NCBI GenBank assembly: GCA_945952465.1
Contig: CAMFIB010000001.1
Location: 868,001 to 932,000, forward strand
Origin: an uncultured Pseudomonadota bacterium
GTDB taxonomy: Bacteria; Pseudomonadota; Gammaproteobacteria; Burkholderiales; Burkholderiaceae_C
Length of the DNA stretch: 64,000 bases
Direction: 5' to 3'
Made by a program: the position numbers and the translations under genes. Below are positions 15,774 to 25,399 of the stretch, piece by piece (position 1 is the stretch's first letter; each line of letters starts with the position of its first letter). The notes under the pieces are model-generated. The model was not told the DNA's origin. It did no database searches and was given only the letters and a program-made list of their open reading frames with translations.

Positions 15774-18668
15774 ATGAGCGAGACATCGCCGAATGGACAG
15801 GCGCAGACTGCGTCGGTCTACCAAGCCTATTCAGGCAACACCTATCTCTTCGGGGGCAACGCGCCCTATGTCGAGGAGATGTACGAGAACTACCTCGCCA
15901 ACCCGGGCAGCGTGCCCGACAACTGGCGCGAGTACTTCGACGCCCTTCAGCACGTGCCCGCCGCCGACGGCACCCAGGCGCGGGATGTTCCCCACCTGCC
16001 GGTCGTCAATGCCTTTGCCGAGCGTGCCAAGCAGGGCGGCACTGCGGTGGTGGTGGCCAGCGGCGGTGATTCCGAACTCGGCCGCAAGCAGACGGCCGTT
16101 CAGCAGCTGATCGCGGCTTATCGCAACGTCGGCGCCCGCTGGGCCGACCTCGATCCGCTGAAGCGCGCCGAACGCGACAACATCCCCGAACTCGACCCCG
16201 CCTTCTACGGGTTCAGCGATGCCGACCACGAAGCGGTGTTCAACACCAGCAACACCTTCTTCGGCAAGGAGTCGATGAGCCTGCGCGAGCTGCTGAACGC
16301 GCTGCGGGAAACCTATTGCGGCACCATCGGCAGTGAGTACATGTACATCACCGACCAGGCCCAGAAGCGCTGGTGGCAGGAGCGGCTGGAAAAGGTCCGC
16401 ACCAATCCGAACTTCAACGAAGATAAAAAGAAGCACATTCTCGACCGCCTCACGGCGGCCGAGGGCCTCGAGCGCTTTCTTCACACCAAGTATGTGGGCC
16501 AGAAGCGCTTCTCTCTGGAAGGCGGCGAGAGCTTCATCGCCTCGATGGACGAACTGATCCAGCAGGCTGGCGCCAAGGGCGTGCAGGAAATCGTGATCGG
16601 CATGGCCCACCGGGGCCGCCTGAACGTGCTGGTGAACACGCTGGGCAAGATGCCCAAGGATCTGTTCGCCGAGTTCGACCACACGGCGCCGGAAGACCTG
16701 CCGTCGGGCGACGTGAAGTACCACCAGGGTTTCAGCTCCGACGTGACGACCATCGGTGGCCCCGTTCACCTGACGCTGGCCTTCAACCCCTCCCACCTCG
16801 AAATCGTGAACCCGGTCGTCGAAGGCTCGGTGCGCGCCCGCATGGACCGCCGCAACGACCCGCACGGCCGCCAGGTGCTGCCGGTTCTGGTGCACGGCGA
16901 CGCGGCGTTCGCCGGCCAGGGTGTGGTGATGGAAACGCTGGCGCTCGCCGAGACGCGCGGCTATTCCACCGGTGGCACGGTCCACCTCGTCATCAACAAC
17001 CAGATCGGTTTCACCACGAGTGACCCGCGCGACAGCCGCTCCACCCTGTATTGCACCGACGTGGTCAAGATGATCGAGTCGCCGGTGCTGCACGTGAACG
17101 GTGACGACCCCGAAGCCGTGGTGCTGGCGACGCAACTGGCGCTCGATTTCCGCATGGAGTTCCGCAAGGACGTCGTGGTGGACATCATCTGCTTCCGCAA
17201 GCTGGGCCACAACGAGCAGGACACGCCCAGCCTGACGCAGCCGCTGATGTACAAGAAGATCGGCCAGCACCCGGGCACACGCAAGCTGTACGCCGATCGA
17301 CTTGCCACCCAGGGCTTCGGTGAAACGCTGGGCGACGACATGGTGAAGGCCTATCGCGCCGCGATGGACGCCGGCAAGCACACGGTCGACCCGGTGCTGA
17401 CCAACTTCAAGAGCAAATACGCGGTCGACTGGCAGCCTTACCTTGGCAAGAAGTGGACGGATGCCGGTGACACCGCCATTCCGCTCACCGAGTGGAAGCG
17501 CCTTGCCGAGAAGATCACCACCATTCCGGCCATCATCACCCCGCACCAATTGGTCAAGAAGGTCTACGACGACCGCGCCGCGATGGGCCGTGGCGACATT
17601 CCGGTGGATTGGGGCATGGGCGAGCACATGGCGTTCGCGTCGCTGGTGGCCAGCGGCTACCCGGTGCGCCTGTCGGGCGAAGACTGCGGCCGTGGCACTT
17701 TCACCCACCGCCACTCGGTCATTCACGACCAGAGCCGCGAGAAGTGGGACATCGGCACCTATGTGCCGCTGCAGAACGTGGCCGACAACCAGGCTCCGTT
17801 CGTCGTCATCGACTCCATCCTGTCTGAAGAAGCCGTGCTGGCCTTCGAATACGGCTACGCATCGAACGATCCCAATACGCTGGTGATCTGGGAAGCGCAG
17901 TTCGGTGACTTCGCCAATGGTGCGCAGGTCGTGATCGACCAGTTCATCGCGTCGGGTGAAGTGAAGTGGGGCCGCGTCAACGGCATCACGCTGATGCTGC
18001 CGCACGGCTACGAAGGCCAGGGCCCCGAGCACAGCTCGGCCCGCCTGGAGCGCTTCATGCAGCTCAGTGCAGACACCAACATGCAGGTGGTGCAGCCCAC
18101 CACCGCCAGCCAGATCTTCCACGTGCTGCGCCGCCAGATGGTGCGCAGCCTGCGCAAGCCGCTGGTCATCATGACGCCCAAGTCGCTGCTGCGGAACAAG
18201 GATGCCACGTCGCCCCTCAGCGAATTCACGAAAGGCGGGTTCCAGACCATCATTCCGGAGCAGAAGGAACTCCGGAACGACAAGGTCAAGCGCGTCGTCG
18301 TCTGTTCCGGCAAGGTCTACTACGACCTCGCCAAGAAGCGTGAGGAGAAGGGCGCCGACGACGTCGCCATTCTGCGCGTTGAGCAGCTCTATCCGTTCCC
18401 GCACAAGGTGTTCGCTGCCGAGCTGAAGAAATACCCCAATGCGACCGACGTGGTCTGGTGCCAGGACGAGCCACAGAATCAGGGCGCCTGGTTCTTCGTG
18501 CAGCACTACATCCACGAGAACATGCTGGACGGCCAACGCCTCGGCTACTCCGGCCGCTCCGCGTCCGCCTCCCCGGCCGCCGGCTATTCCCACCTGCACC
18601 AGGAACAGCAGAAGTCGCTGGTCGAAGGTGCTTTCGGCAAGCTCAAGGGCTTTGTCCTGACCAAATAA
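15774..18668 (+). CDS. sucA: 2-oxoglutarate dehydrogenase E1 component
   Basis: Thiamine-diphosphate-dependent decarboxylase of the 2-oxoglutarate dehydrogenase complex in the TCA cycle. The 964-residue product is slightly longer than E. coli SucA. It has the lipoyl-complex docking N-terminus (SVYQAYSGNTYLFGGNAPYVEEMYENYL in two overlapping parts), GMAHRGRLNVL, VHGDAAFAGQG and NNQIGFTT in the ThDP domain, and a transketolase pyrimidine domain with EDCGRGTFTHRH. ATG 15774 has GCGGAG upstream. sucB follows 21 bp downstream and lpd next, giving the complete complex in one unit. The leader from soxZ is 243 bp. Confidence 0.97.
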   Translation: MSETSPNGQAQTASVYQAYSGNTYLFGGNAPYVEEMYENYLANPGSVPDNWREYFDALQHVPAADGTQARDVPHLPVVNAFAERAKQGGTAVVVASGGDSELGRKQTAVQQLIAAYRNVGARWADLDPLKRAERDNIPELDPAFYGFSDADHEAVFNTSNTFFGKESMSLRELLNALRETYCGTIGSEYMYITDQAQKRWWQERLEKVRTNPNFNEDKKKHILDRLTAAEGLERFLHTKYVGQKRFSLEGGESFIASMDELIQQAGAKGVQEIVIGMAHRGRLNVLVNTLGKMPKDLFAEFDHTAPEDLPSGDVKYHQGFSSDVTTIGGPVHLTLAFNPSHLEIVNPVVEGSVRARMDRRNDPHGRQVLPVLVHGDAAFAGQGVVMETLALAETRGYSTGGTVHLVINNQIGFTTSDPRDSRSTLYCTDVVKMIESPVLHVNGDDPEAVVLATQLALDFRMEFRKDVVVDIICFRKLGHNEQDTPSLTQPLMYKKIGQHPGTRKLYADRLATQGFGETLGDDMVKAYRAAMDAGKHTVDPVLTNFKSKYAVDWQPYLGKKWTDAGDTAIPLTEWKRLAEKITTIPAIITPHQLVKKVYDDRAAMGRGDIPVDWGMGEHMAFASLVASGYPVRLSGEDCGRGTFTHRHSVIHDQSREKWDIGTYVPLQNVADNQAPFVVIDSILSEEAVLAFEYGYASNDPNTLVIWEAQFGDFANGAQVVIDQFIASGEVKWGRVNGITLMLPHGYEGQGPEHSSARLERFMQLSADTNMQVVQPTTASQIFHVLRRQMVRSLRKPLVIMTPKSLLRNKDATSPLSEFTKGGFQTIIPEQKELRNDKVKRVVVCSGKVYYDLAKKREEKGADDVAILRVEQLYPFPHKVFAAELKKYPNATDVVWCQDEPQNQGAWFFVQHYIHENMLDGQRLGYSGRSASASPAAGYSHLHQEQQKSLVEGAFGKLKGFVLTK

Positions 18669-18689
18669 GAAGACTGGAATCCACCCAAA

Positions 18690-19958
18690 ATGGCAATCAT
18701 TGAAGTCAAGGTCCCGCAGCTGTCCGAATCCGTGGCCGAAGCCACCATGCTGCAATGGAAGAAGAAGGCCGGCGACACGGTCGCGGTCGATGAAATCCTG
18801 ATCGAGATCGAAACCGACAAGGTCGTGCTTGAAGTGCCGGCGCCGTCTGCCGGCGTGCTGAGCGAGATCGTCGTCGCTGACGGCGGCACCGTGGTGTCCG
18901 ATCAGGTCATCGCGAAGATCGACACCCATGGCAAGAGTGCGGCTGCACCTGCCGCTGCCGCCGCGGCGCCGGCACCTGCCGCGGCAGCTCCCGCCCCGGC
19001 CGCTGCTGCCGCCGCCACGGGTGGCAGCAAGGCCGGTGTGGCCATGCCGTCGGCCGCCAAGCTGATGGCCGACAACAACCTGCCGGCCGGCTCGGTCGCC
19101 GGCACCGGCAAGGACGGCCGCGTCACCAAGGGCGACGTGCTCGGCGCGGTCGCCGGCGGTGGTGCGGCTCCCAAGGTGGAAGCCAGGAGCAGCATCCCGA
19201 CCGGCGTGCCGACGCAGACGCTGCCGCAGGTTGCCGCGCCCAAGGTCAACCTGGGCGACCGCCCCGAGCAGCGCGTGCCCATGAGCCGCCTGCGCGCCCG
19301 CGTGGCCGAGCGCCTGCTGCAGTCGCAGTCAACCAATGCCATCCTGACCACCTTCAACGAGGTCAACATGGCGCCGGTCATGGAAATGCGCAAGCGCTTC
19401 CAGGAAAAGTTCGAGAAGGAGCACGGCGTCAAGATCGGCTTCATGAGCTTCTTCGTGAAGGCGGCGGTGCATGCGCTGAAGAAGTACCCGGTCATCAACG
19501 CGTCGGTCGACGGCCACGACATCGTCTACCACGGCTACTTCGACATCGGCATCGCGGTGGGTTCACCGCGCGGCCTGGTCGTGCCCATTCTGCGCAACGC
19601 CGACCAGATGAGCTTTGCCGACATCGAGAAGAAGATCGCCGAATTCGGCCAGAAGGCACGCGACGGCAAGCTGGGCCTTGAAGAACTGACCGGTGGCACG
19701 TTCTCCATCTCCAACGGCGGCACCTTCGGCTCCATGCTGAGCACGCCCATCATCAACCCGCCGCAGTCGGCCATCCTGGGCGTTCATGCCACCAAGGACC
19801 GCGCGGTGGTGGAGAACGGCCAGATCGTGATCCGGCCGATGAACTACCTCGCGATGAGCTACGACCACCGCATCATCGACGGCCGCGAGGCCGTGCTGGG
19901 CCTGGTCGCGATGAAGGAAGCGCTGGAAGACCCGGCCCGCCTGCTGTTCGACATCTGA
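18690..19958 (+). CDS. sucB: Dihydrolipoamide succinyltransferase, E2 of 2-oxoglutarate dehydrogenase
   Basis: Core enzyme of the complex, transferring the succinyl group from lipoamide to CoA. The 422-residue product has a single N-terminal lipoyl domain with K44 in [11 protein letters not shown], an Ala/Pro-rich flexible linker (residues about 93-115), a peripheral-subunit-binding domain ([20 protein letters not shown]) and a catalytic acyltransferase domain ending with H393 and D397 in [11 protein letters not shown]. It lies between sucA and lpd with short spacings, so expression is coordinated. Confidence 0.97.
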   Translation: MAIIEVKVPQLSESVAEATMLQWKKKAGDTVAVDEILIEIETDKVVLEVPAPSAGVLSEIVVADGGTVVSDQVIAKIDTHGKSAAAPAAAAAAPAPAAAAPAPAAAAAATGGSKAGVAMPSAAKLMADNNLPAGSVAGTGKDGRVTKGDVLGAVAGGGAAPKVEARSSIPTGVPTQTLPQVAAPKVNLGDRPEQRVPMSRLRARVAERLLQSQSTNAILTTFNEVNMAPVMEMRKRFQEKFEKEHGVKIGFMSFFVKAAVHALKKYPVINASVDGHDIVYHGYFDIGIAVGSPRGLVVPILRNADQMSFADIEKKIAEFGQKARDGKLGLEELTGGTFSISNGGTFGSMLSTPIINPPQSAILGVHATKDRAVVENGQIVIRPMNYLAMSYDHRIIDGREAVLGLVAMKEALEDPARLLFDI

Positions 19959-19968
19959 GGGGCGGTTC

Positions 19969-21408
19969 ATGAGCAAACAATTCGACGTGGTCGTCATCGG
20001 TGGCGGCCCCGGCGGCTACATCGCCGCCATCCGCGCGGCCCAGTTGGGCCAGAACGTGGCCTGCATCGACGAGTGGAAAAACGCCAAGGGCGGTCCGGCA
20101 CCGGGCGGCACCTGCACCAACGTGGGCTGCATCCCCTCGAAAGCGCTGCTGCAGTCGTCCGAGCATTTCGAGCATGCGGGCAAACACTTTGGCGAGCACG
20201 GCATCAAGGTCGCTGGCCTCGAACTTGATCTGCCGACCATGCTGGGCCGCAAGGACCAGGTGGTCAAGCAGAACAACGACGGCATCCTCTACCTGCTCAA
20301 GAAGAACAAGGTCAGCTTCTTCCACGGCCGGGGTTCCTTCGTCGCAGCCAAGGACGGCGGCTACGAAATCAATGTGAAAGGCGCGGCGGATGAAACGCTG
20401 CTTGCAACACACGTGATCGTCGCCACCGGCTCCAATGCCCGCGCGCTGCCGAATGCGCCGTTCGACGAGGAGAACATCCTGTCGAATGACGGCGCCTTGC
20501 GCATCGGCGGCGTACCGAAGAAGCTGGGCCTGATCGGCTCCGGCGTCATCGGCCTGGAGATGGGCTCGGTCTGGCGCCGCCTGGGTGCCGAGGTGACCAT
20601 TCTCGAAGGCCTGCCGACCTTCCTCGGCGCGGTCGACGACCAGATCGCCAAGGAAGCGAAGAAGGCCTTCGACAAGCAGGGCCTGAAGATCGAGCTGGGC
20701 GTGAAGGTGGGCGACATCAAGATCGGCAAGAAGGGCAAGGGCTCGGTCGTCAGCATCGCCTACAGCAATGCCAAGGGCGAGGCGCAAACGCTCGACGTCG
20801 ACAAGCTGATCGTTTCGATCGGCCGGGTGCCCAACACCATCGGCCTGAACGCCGAGGCGGTGGGACTGAAGCTCGACGAACGCGGCGCCATCGTGGTCGA
20901 CGACGACTGCAAGACCAACCTCGCCAATGTGTGGGCGGTGGGCGACGTGGTGCGTGGCCCGATGCTGGCGCACAAGGCCGAGGAAGAGGGTGTGGCGGTG
21001 GCGGAGCGCATCGCGGGCCAGCACGGCCACGTCAACTTCAACACCGTGCCCTGGGTCATCTACACCAGCCCCGAGATCGCCTGGGTCGGCCAGACCGAAC
21101 AGCAGTTGAAGGCGGCGGGGCGCGGCTACAAGGCCGGCACCTTCCCGTTCATGGCCAACGGCCGTGCGCGTGCGCTGGGCGACACGACGGGCATGGTGAA
21201 GTTCCTCGCCGACGACACGACCGACGAGATCCTCGGTGTGCACATCGTGGGCCCAATGGCCAGCGAGCTGATTTCCGAAGCTGTCGTGGCGATGGAGTTC
21301 AAGGCGAGCAGCGAAGACATTGCCCGCATCTGCCACGCCCACCCGTCGCTGTCCGAGGCCACGAAGGAAGCGGCGCTGGCGGTCGAGAAACGCACGCTCA
21401 ATTTCTGA
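19969..21408 (+). CDS. lpd: Dihydrolipoamide dehydrogenase, E3
   Basis: Flavoprotein that reoxidises dihydrolipoamide with NAD+. The 479-residue product has the FAD-binding GGGPGGY motif at the N-terminus, the redox disulfide C49/C54 in GGTCTNVGCIPSK, a second Rossmann motif GSGVIGLEMG, and the dimerisation-domain catalytic His in CHAHPSLSE. A short loop (EWKNAKGGPAP) before the disulfide matches the E3 form linked to 2-oxoglutarate dehydrogenase in betaproteobacteria. It starts 10 bp after sucB. A GC-rich repeat-like stretch separates it from zapE. Confidence 0.97.
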   Translation: MSKQFDVVVIGGGPGGYIAAIRAAQLGQNVACIDEWKNAKGGPAPGGTCTNVGCIPSKALLQSSEHFEHAGKHFGEHGIKVAGLELDLPTMLGRKDQVVKQNNDGILYLLKKNKVSFFHGRGSFVAAKDGGYEINVKGAADETLLATHVIVATGSNARALPNAPFDEENILSNDGALRIGGVPKKLGLIGSGVIGLEMGSVWRRLGAEVTILEGLPTFLGAVDDQIAKEAKKAFDKQGLKIELGVKVGDIKIGKKGKGSVVSIAYSNAKGEAQTLDVDKLIVSIGRVPNTIGLNAEAVGLKLDERGAIVVDDDCKTNLANVWAVGDVVRGPMLAHKAEEEGVAVAERIAGQHGHVNFNTVPWVIYTSPEIAWVGQTEQQLKAAGRGYKAGTFPFMANGRARALGDTTGMVKFLADDTTDEILGVHIVGPMASELISEAVVAMEFKASSEDIARICHAHPSLSEATKEAALAVEKRTLNF

Positions 21409-21493
21409 ACATGTTGGCCTCCACGCTCCCCCGCTACGCGTGGGTCGCTGCCCCCCGGGGGGATGCAAGCGCCTCGGGGCGGCCCGGCGGCGG
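21409..21493. repeat. GC-rich intergenic repeat-like sequence between lpd and zapE
   Basis: This 85-bp stretch contains the perfect 12-bp palindrome of six C and six G (21451-21462) and ends with CGGGGCGGCCCGGCGG. It resembles from memory the GC-rich intergenic repeats common in Comamonadaceae genomes. Only one copy is in the window, though CGGCCCGGCGG recurs at 23202. It has displaced any conventional ribosome-binding site for zapE. Confidence 0.45.
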
Positions 21494-21502
21494 TTGAGCG
21501 CG

Positions 21503-22600
21503 TTGCTAGTCCGAAAGGCCTACGAGGCCGAACTCGCCAAGCGCGGCTACACCGCCGATCCGGCGCAGCTGCGCGCGGTCAATGCCTTGGACCGCTGTGC
21601 CAGCCAGTGGGCCAGGTACAAGGAAAAGCGGTCCAACGCGATCAAGAAGCTGATCAACCACCCCGACGTGCCGCTGGGCGTCTACATGTACGGCGGGGTG
21701 GGGCGGGGCAAGAGCTTCCTGATGGATTGCTTTTTCAACGCCGTGCCGCTGCGCCGCAAGGCGCGGCTGCATTTCCATGAGTTCATGCGCGAGGTGCACC
21801 GCGAGCTGGCCGAGCTGCAGGGCACGGTCAACCCGCTCGACGTGCTGGGCGAACGCATCGCACAGCGCTACAAGCTGATCTGCTTCGACGAATTCCATGT
21901 CGCGGACATCACCGACGCCATGATTTTGCACCGACTGCTGCGCTCGCTGTTCGAGAACGGCGTCGGTTTCGTCACCACGTCCAACTTCCAGCCCGACGGC
22001 CTTTACCCCAACGGCCTGCATCGCGACCGCATCCTGCCGGCCATCGAGCTGCTGAAAAGTCACATGGAAGTCATCAGCGTCGACAACGGCACCGACTACC
22101 GGCACCGCACCCTGGAGCAGGTGCAGCTCTACCACACGCCACTCGGCCCTGAGGCCGATGCCGCGATGGAAGACGCTTTCAACCGCCTGGCAGAAGCACA
22201 GGATGAAGAGCCGGTGCTGCAGATCGAGGCCCGCGAGATCCGCGCCAAGCGCAAGGCCGGCGGTGTGGTCTGGTTCGACTTCAAAACGCTGTGCGGCGGC
22301 CCGCGTTCGCAAAACGACTACCTGGAGATTGCCACGCAGTTCCACACGGTGCTGCTGAGCAACGTGCCGCACATGCCGGTGCGCATGGCCTCCGAGGCGC
22401 GGCGCTTCACCTGGCTGGTAGACGTGCTATACGACCGCCGTGTCAAGCTGATCCTGTCGGCAGAGGTGCCGCCCGAGGCGTTGTACACCGAAGGACCGCT
22501 GGTGCACGAGTTTCCGCGCACCGTGTCGCGCCTGGTCGAGATGCAATCGGCCGAATTCCTGGCGCAAGAGCGCCGCAGCGTGGACACTCGCCTGACATGA
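21503..22600 (+). CDS. zapE: ZapE/AFG1-family ATPase
   Basis: AFG1-like P-loop ATPase; E. coli ZapE associates with the Z-ring and is conditionally needed for division. The product has Walker A GGVGRGKS, Walker B ICFDEFHVADITDAMIL, and the family segments FHEFMREVHRELAEL and FVTTSNFQPDGLYPNGLHR. A TTG at 21503 is proposed because VRKAYEAELAKRGYTADPAQL aligns with the usual N-terminus only from there (365 residues); another in-frame TTG at 21494 is possible. There is no ATG and no clear Shine-Dalgarno, apparently because of the preceding repeat-like DNA. The stop overlaps the next gene as ATGA. Confidence 0.9.
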   Translation: MLVRKAYEAELAKRGYTADPAQLRAVNALDRCASQWARYKEKRSNAIKKLINHPDVPLGVYMYGGVGRGKSFLMDCFFNAVPLRRKARLHFHEFMREVHRELAELQGTVNPLDVLGERIAQRYKLICFDEFHVADITDAMILHRLLRSLFENGVGFVTTSNFQPDGLYPNGLHRDRILPAIELLKSHMEVISVDNGTDYRHRTLEQVQLYHTPLGPEADAAMEDAFNRLAEAQDEEPVLQIEAREIRAKRKAGGVVWFDFKTLCGGPRSQNDYLEIATQFHTVLLSNVPHMPVRMASEARRFTWLVDVLYDRRVKLILSAEVPPEALYTEGPLVHEFPRTVSRLVEMQSAEFLAQERRSVDTRLT

Positions 22601-23199
22601 CCTTTTCAACTAACGCCCGTCTATGCGCCATCGCCCTGCTGTTGACCAGCCATGCCCTGGCTGCCGCCCCCGACGATGACGAAGCCCGCCAGCGCGCCCA
22701 GATCGAGCAGGGCCGCGCACGTGTCGAAAAGCAGTTCCAGGCCGATCAGGAGGTTTGTTATCACAAGTTCGCGGTCAACGACTGCCTGGCAGAGGTCAAG
22801 ACCGTCCGCCGCAAGGCGCTCAGCGACTACCAGCGGCAGGAACTTGCGCTGAACGAGGCCAAGCGCCAGCGCGACGGCGCGGCGAGGTTGAAAGAGATCG
22901 AAGACCGCCAGTCGCCGGAAAAACTGCAAGCCCGGCAGGACAAGATCCGGCAGAGCGAAGAATCGGCACAGCGCCGCCAGGACCGGGTCGCCAGCAAGGC
23001 ACCGGCCAAGGCAGCGTCGGCCGCACGGCGCCAGCACACGATGGGCGGCTCCACGGCGCACACGGCAGACGACCAGCGTGAGGCGGAAGAGGCGTACCAG
23101 CGCAAGCTCGACGACGCGAAGAAGCGCCGGGAATCCCGCGACCGACGGGCCGCCGAACGCACCAAGCCGCCCGCCTCGGGATTGCCAGCGCCGCATTGA
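22597..23199 (+). CDS. Exported Gln/Arg-rich coiled-coil protein of unknown function
   Basis: The 200-residue product has a signal peptide (LCAIALLLTSHALAAA) followed by a highly charged helical region (residues about 28-190) rich in Glu, Arg, Gln and Ala, predicted as coiled coil. Two cysteines, in VCYHKFAVNDCLAEV (residues about 53 and 62), could form a disulfide in the periplasm. I do not recognise a named domain. It overlaps zapE by 4 bp (ATGA), so it is translationally coupled to it. A cell-envelope role is plausible from context only. Confidence 0.75.
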   Translation: MTFSTNARLCAIALLLTSHALAAAPDDDEARQRAQIEQGRARVEKQFQADQEVCYHKFAVNDCLAEVKTVRRKALSDYQRQELALNEAKRQRDGAARLKEIEDRQSPEKLQARQDKIRQSEESAQRRQDRVASKAPAKAASAARRQHTMGGSTAHTADDQREAEEAYQRKLDDAKKRRESRDRRAAERTKPPASGLPAPH

Positions 23200-23296
23200 T
23201 GCGGCCCGGCGGCCCGGTGCGCATCTGCCGCGCCGGGTTTGATGAAGCAAGAGCAGGCCTGCGGGTGCGAAGCACCAAGTCCTTATCATCCCAACG

Positions 23297-25399
23297 TTGA
23301 CTTCTCCTGCCCTTAACCCCGACGCATTCGGCGACGACAACGACCGCGCGGGCCCCACCGATCCCCCCGGTAACGGCATCGATCTGGAAGCCGCCGTATC
23401 GGCCGTTTTCGCTGATGGCGGCACGCTGTCGCACATGGCCGCCGGCTTCGTGCCGCGGGCCGCGCAGACCGCGATGGCGCTGGCCGTCGCCCAGACCATC
23501 GCCGGCACATCCGCTACCGGGGACGGCGTGCTGGTGGCCGAGGCCGGCACCGGCGTTGGCAAGACCTTCGCCTACCTGGTGCCGGCGCTGCTCAGTGGCG
23601 AGCGGGTGCTGGTGTCGACCGCCACCAAGACGCTGCAGGACCAGCTGTTTGGCCGCGACCTGCCGCGCCTGATCGCTGCGCTCGGGTTGCCGGTGCGCAC
23701 CGCGCTGCTGAAGGGCCGCGCCAGCTACCTCTGCCTGCACCGGCTGCAGACCGCCCGCGACGGGCCGGGCGCGGGCGACCGTTTCGCGATGGCGTCGCTG
23801 GCCCGTGTGGAACGCTGGGCGCAGACCACCCGCAGCGGCGACCTGGCCGAAATGCCCGGGCTGGACGAACGCTCGCCCGTGATCCCGCTCGTCACCTCGA
23901 CCCGCGAGAATTGCCTCGGCGCGCAGTGCCCGCAATACCGCGCCTGCCACGTCAACCTGGCGCGGCGAGAGGCGCTGGCGGCCGATCTGGTGGTGGTCAA
24001 CCACCACCTCTTCTTCGCTGACCTCGCGGTGCGCGAGTCGGGCATGGCCGAGCTGCTGCCCACCGTGCGGGTGGCGGTGTTCGACGAGGCGCACCAGCTC
24101 AACGAGACCGGCGTGCAGTTCCTCGGCCGCGTGCTGTCGACCGGGCAACTGCTCGACCTCGCGCAAGACCTGCTGGCGCTGGGGCTTGCGCAGGCGCGCG
24201 GGCTGGCCGACTGGAATGGCCTGGCCGGCGGCGTCGAGCGCGCCGCGCGCGACCTCCGGCTGCTGGTCGGCCGGGCGCCGGCGGGCAACAAGCTGCGCTG
24301 GACCGATGGCGCGCCACAGGGCGTGGATGCGCGCCAATGGGCCCCGCAGCTGAGCGCCGTGGCCGCCACGTTGCAGGCGTGCGCCGCGCCGCTGGAGATG
24401 ATGAGCGAGATCGGCCCCGATTTTGTGCGGATGGCCGAGCGCGCGGCATCGATGGCCGACCGTGCCGTGCTGTTCGCCACCGACTGCGATCCGGCAAACG
24501 TGCGCTGGATCGACGTCGGCCAGCAGTTGCGGCTGGTCGAGTCGCCGCTCGACATTGCGCAGGCGGTGCAGAACCAACTGCTCGGGCCGGAGCGGGCCGC
24601 GCCCACGCGCTACGTGTTCACCTCTGCCACGCTGGGTGCGGACGACCGACTGAGTTGGTTCACCGAGCCCTGTGGGCTGGGCGGGGCCCGCATCGAGCGC
24701 TTCGGCAGCCCGTTCGACCATGCGCGGCAGTCGGCCATGTATGTGCCGCGCGATCTGCCGCTGCCGGCCGACCCGGGCCATCCGCTGGCGGTGGCGCGTC
24801 TCGCGGCAGACGCGGTGGAGCGGCTCGGCGGCCGTACGCTGGTGCTGACCACCAGCCTGCGTGCGCTGCGGGTGATCGGCGAGCACCTGCAGGAGGTGTT
24901 CGCGGGGCAGGGCGGTGTCGAGGCTCTGGTGCAGGGCGAACGGCCCAAGCGGGTGCTGATGGAGCGTTTCCGGCAGGGCTCGGCCGACGGCGGCCGTGGC
25001 TGTGTGCTGGTGGCGTCGGCCTCGTTCTGGGAGGGCGTTGACGTGCCGGGGGAAGCGTTGCAACTGGTTGTCATCGACAAGCTGCCGTTCCCTTCACCCG
25101 GCGATCCGCTGGTGGAGGCCCGGGCGCGCCGGCTAGAGGCGCAGGGCCGCAGCCCGTTCAACGACTATTACGTGCCGGAAGCGGCCGTCACGCTGAAGCA
25201 GGGCGCCGGCCGGTTGATCCGCAGCGAAACCGATTCCGGCGTGCTGGCCGTTTGCGACGCGCGGTTGGTGACGATGGGCTATGGCCGCCGTCTGCTGGCG
25301 GCACTGCCGGCGATGCGCCGGCTGGCCGACGCGGGTGAGTTTCAGGCCGCGCTGGACGCGCTCACCACAGCTTCCACCACGGGTCGTCCTTGCCCTTGA
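23297..25399 (+). CDS. DinG/YoaA-type ATP-dependent DNA helicase with iron-sulfur cluster
   Basis: XPD-like superfamily 2 helicase, probably acting in repair of stalled replication forks. The 700-residue product has Walker A AEAGTGVGKT (residues 81-90), DEAH box VFDEAHQL, and four cysteines arranged as in Fe-S helicases: one in YLCLHRL and three in NCLGAQCPQYRAC. C-terminal motifs include ASFWEGVDVPG and QGAGRLIRSETD. This resembles YoaA more than DinG. The TTG at 23297 gives the best start; upstream lies TTATCATCC, a possible -10. Its last 38 bp overlap bamD tail to tail. Confidence 0.9.
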   Translation: MTSPALNPDAFGDDNDRAGPTDPPGNGIDLEAAVSAVFADGGTLSHMAAGFVPRAAQTAMALAVAQTIAGTSATGDGVLVAEAGTGVGKTFAYLVPALLSGERVLVSTATKTLQDQLFGRDLPRLIAALGLPVRTALLKGRASYLCLHRLQTARDGPGAGDRFAMASLARVERWAQTTRSGDLAEMPGLDERSPVIPLVTSTRENCLGAQCPQYRACHVNLARREALAADLVVVNHHLFFADLAVRESGMAELLPTVRVAVFDEAHQLNETGVQFLGRVLSTGQLLDLAQDLLALGLAQARGLADWNGLAGGVERAARDLRLLVGRAPAGNKLRWTDGAPQGVDARQWAPQLSAVAATLQACAAPLEMMSEIGPDFVRMAERAASMADRAVLFATDCDPANVRWIDVGQQLRLVESPLDIAQAVQNQLLGPERAAPTRYVFTSATLGADDRLSWFTEPCGLGGARIERFGSPFDHARQSAMYVPRDLPLPADPGHPLAVARLAADAVERLGGRTLVLTTSLRALRVIGEHLQEVFAGQGGVEALVQGERPKRVLMERFRQGSADGGRGCVLVASASFWEGVDVPGEALQLVVIDKLPFPSPGDPLVEARARRLEAQGRSPFNDYYVPEAAVTLKQGAGRLIRSETDSGVLAVCDARLVTMGYGRRLLAALPAMRRLADAGEFQAALDALTTASTTGRPCP

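Noticed and set aside
15831-18929. A 1032-codon open frame antisense to sucA
   Set aside because: Shadow frame created by GC-rich third positions; sucA on the other strand has complete family motifs.
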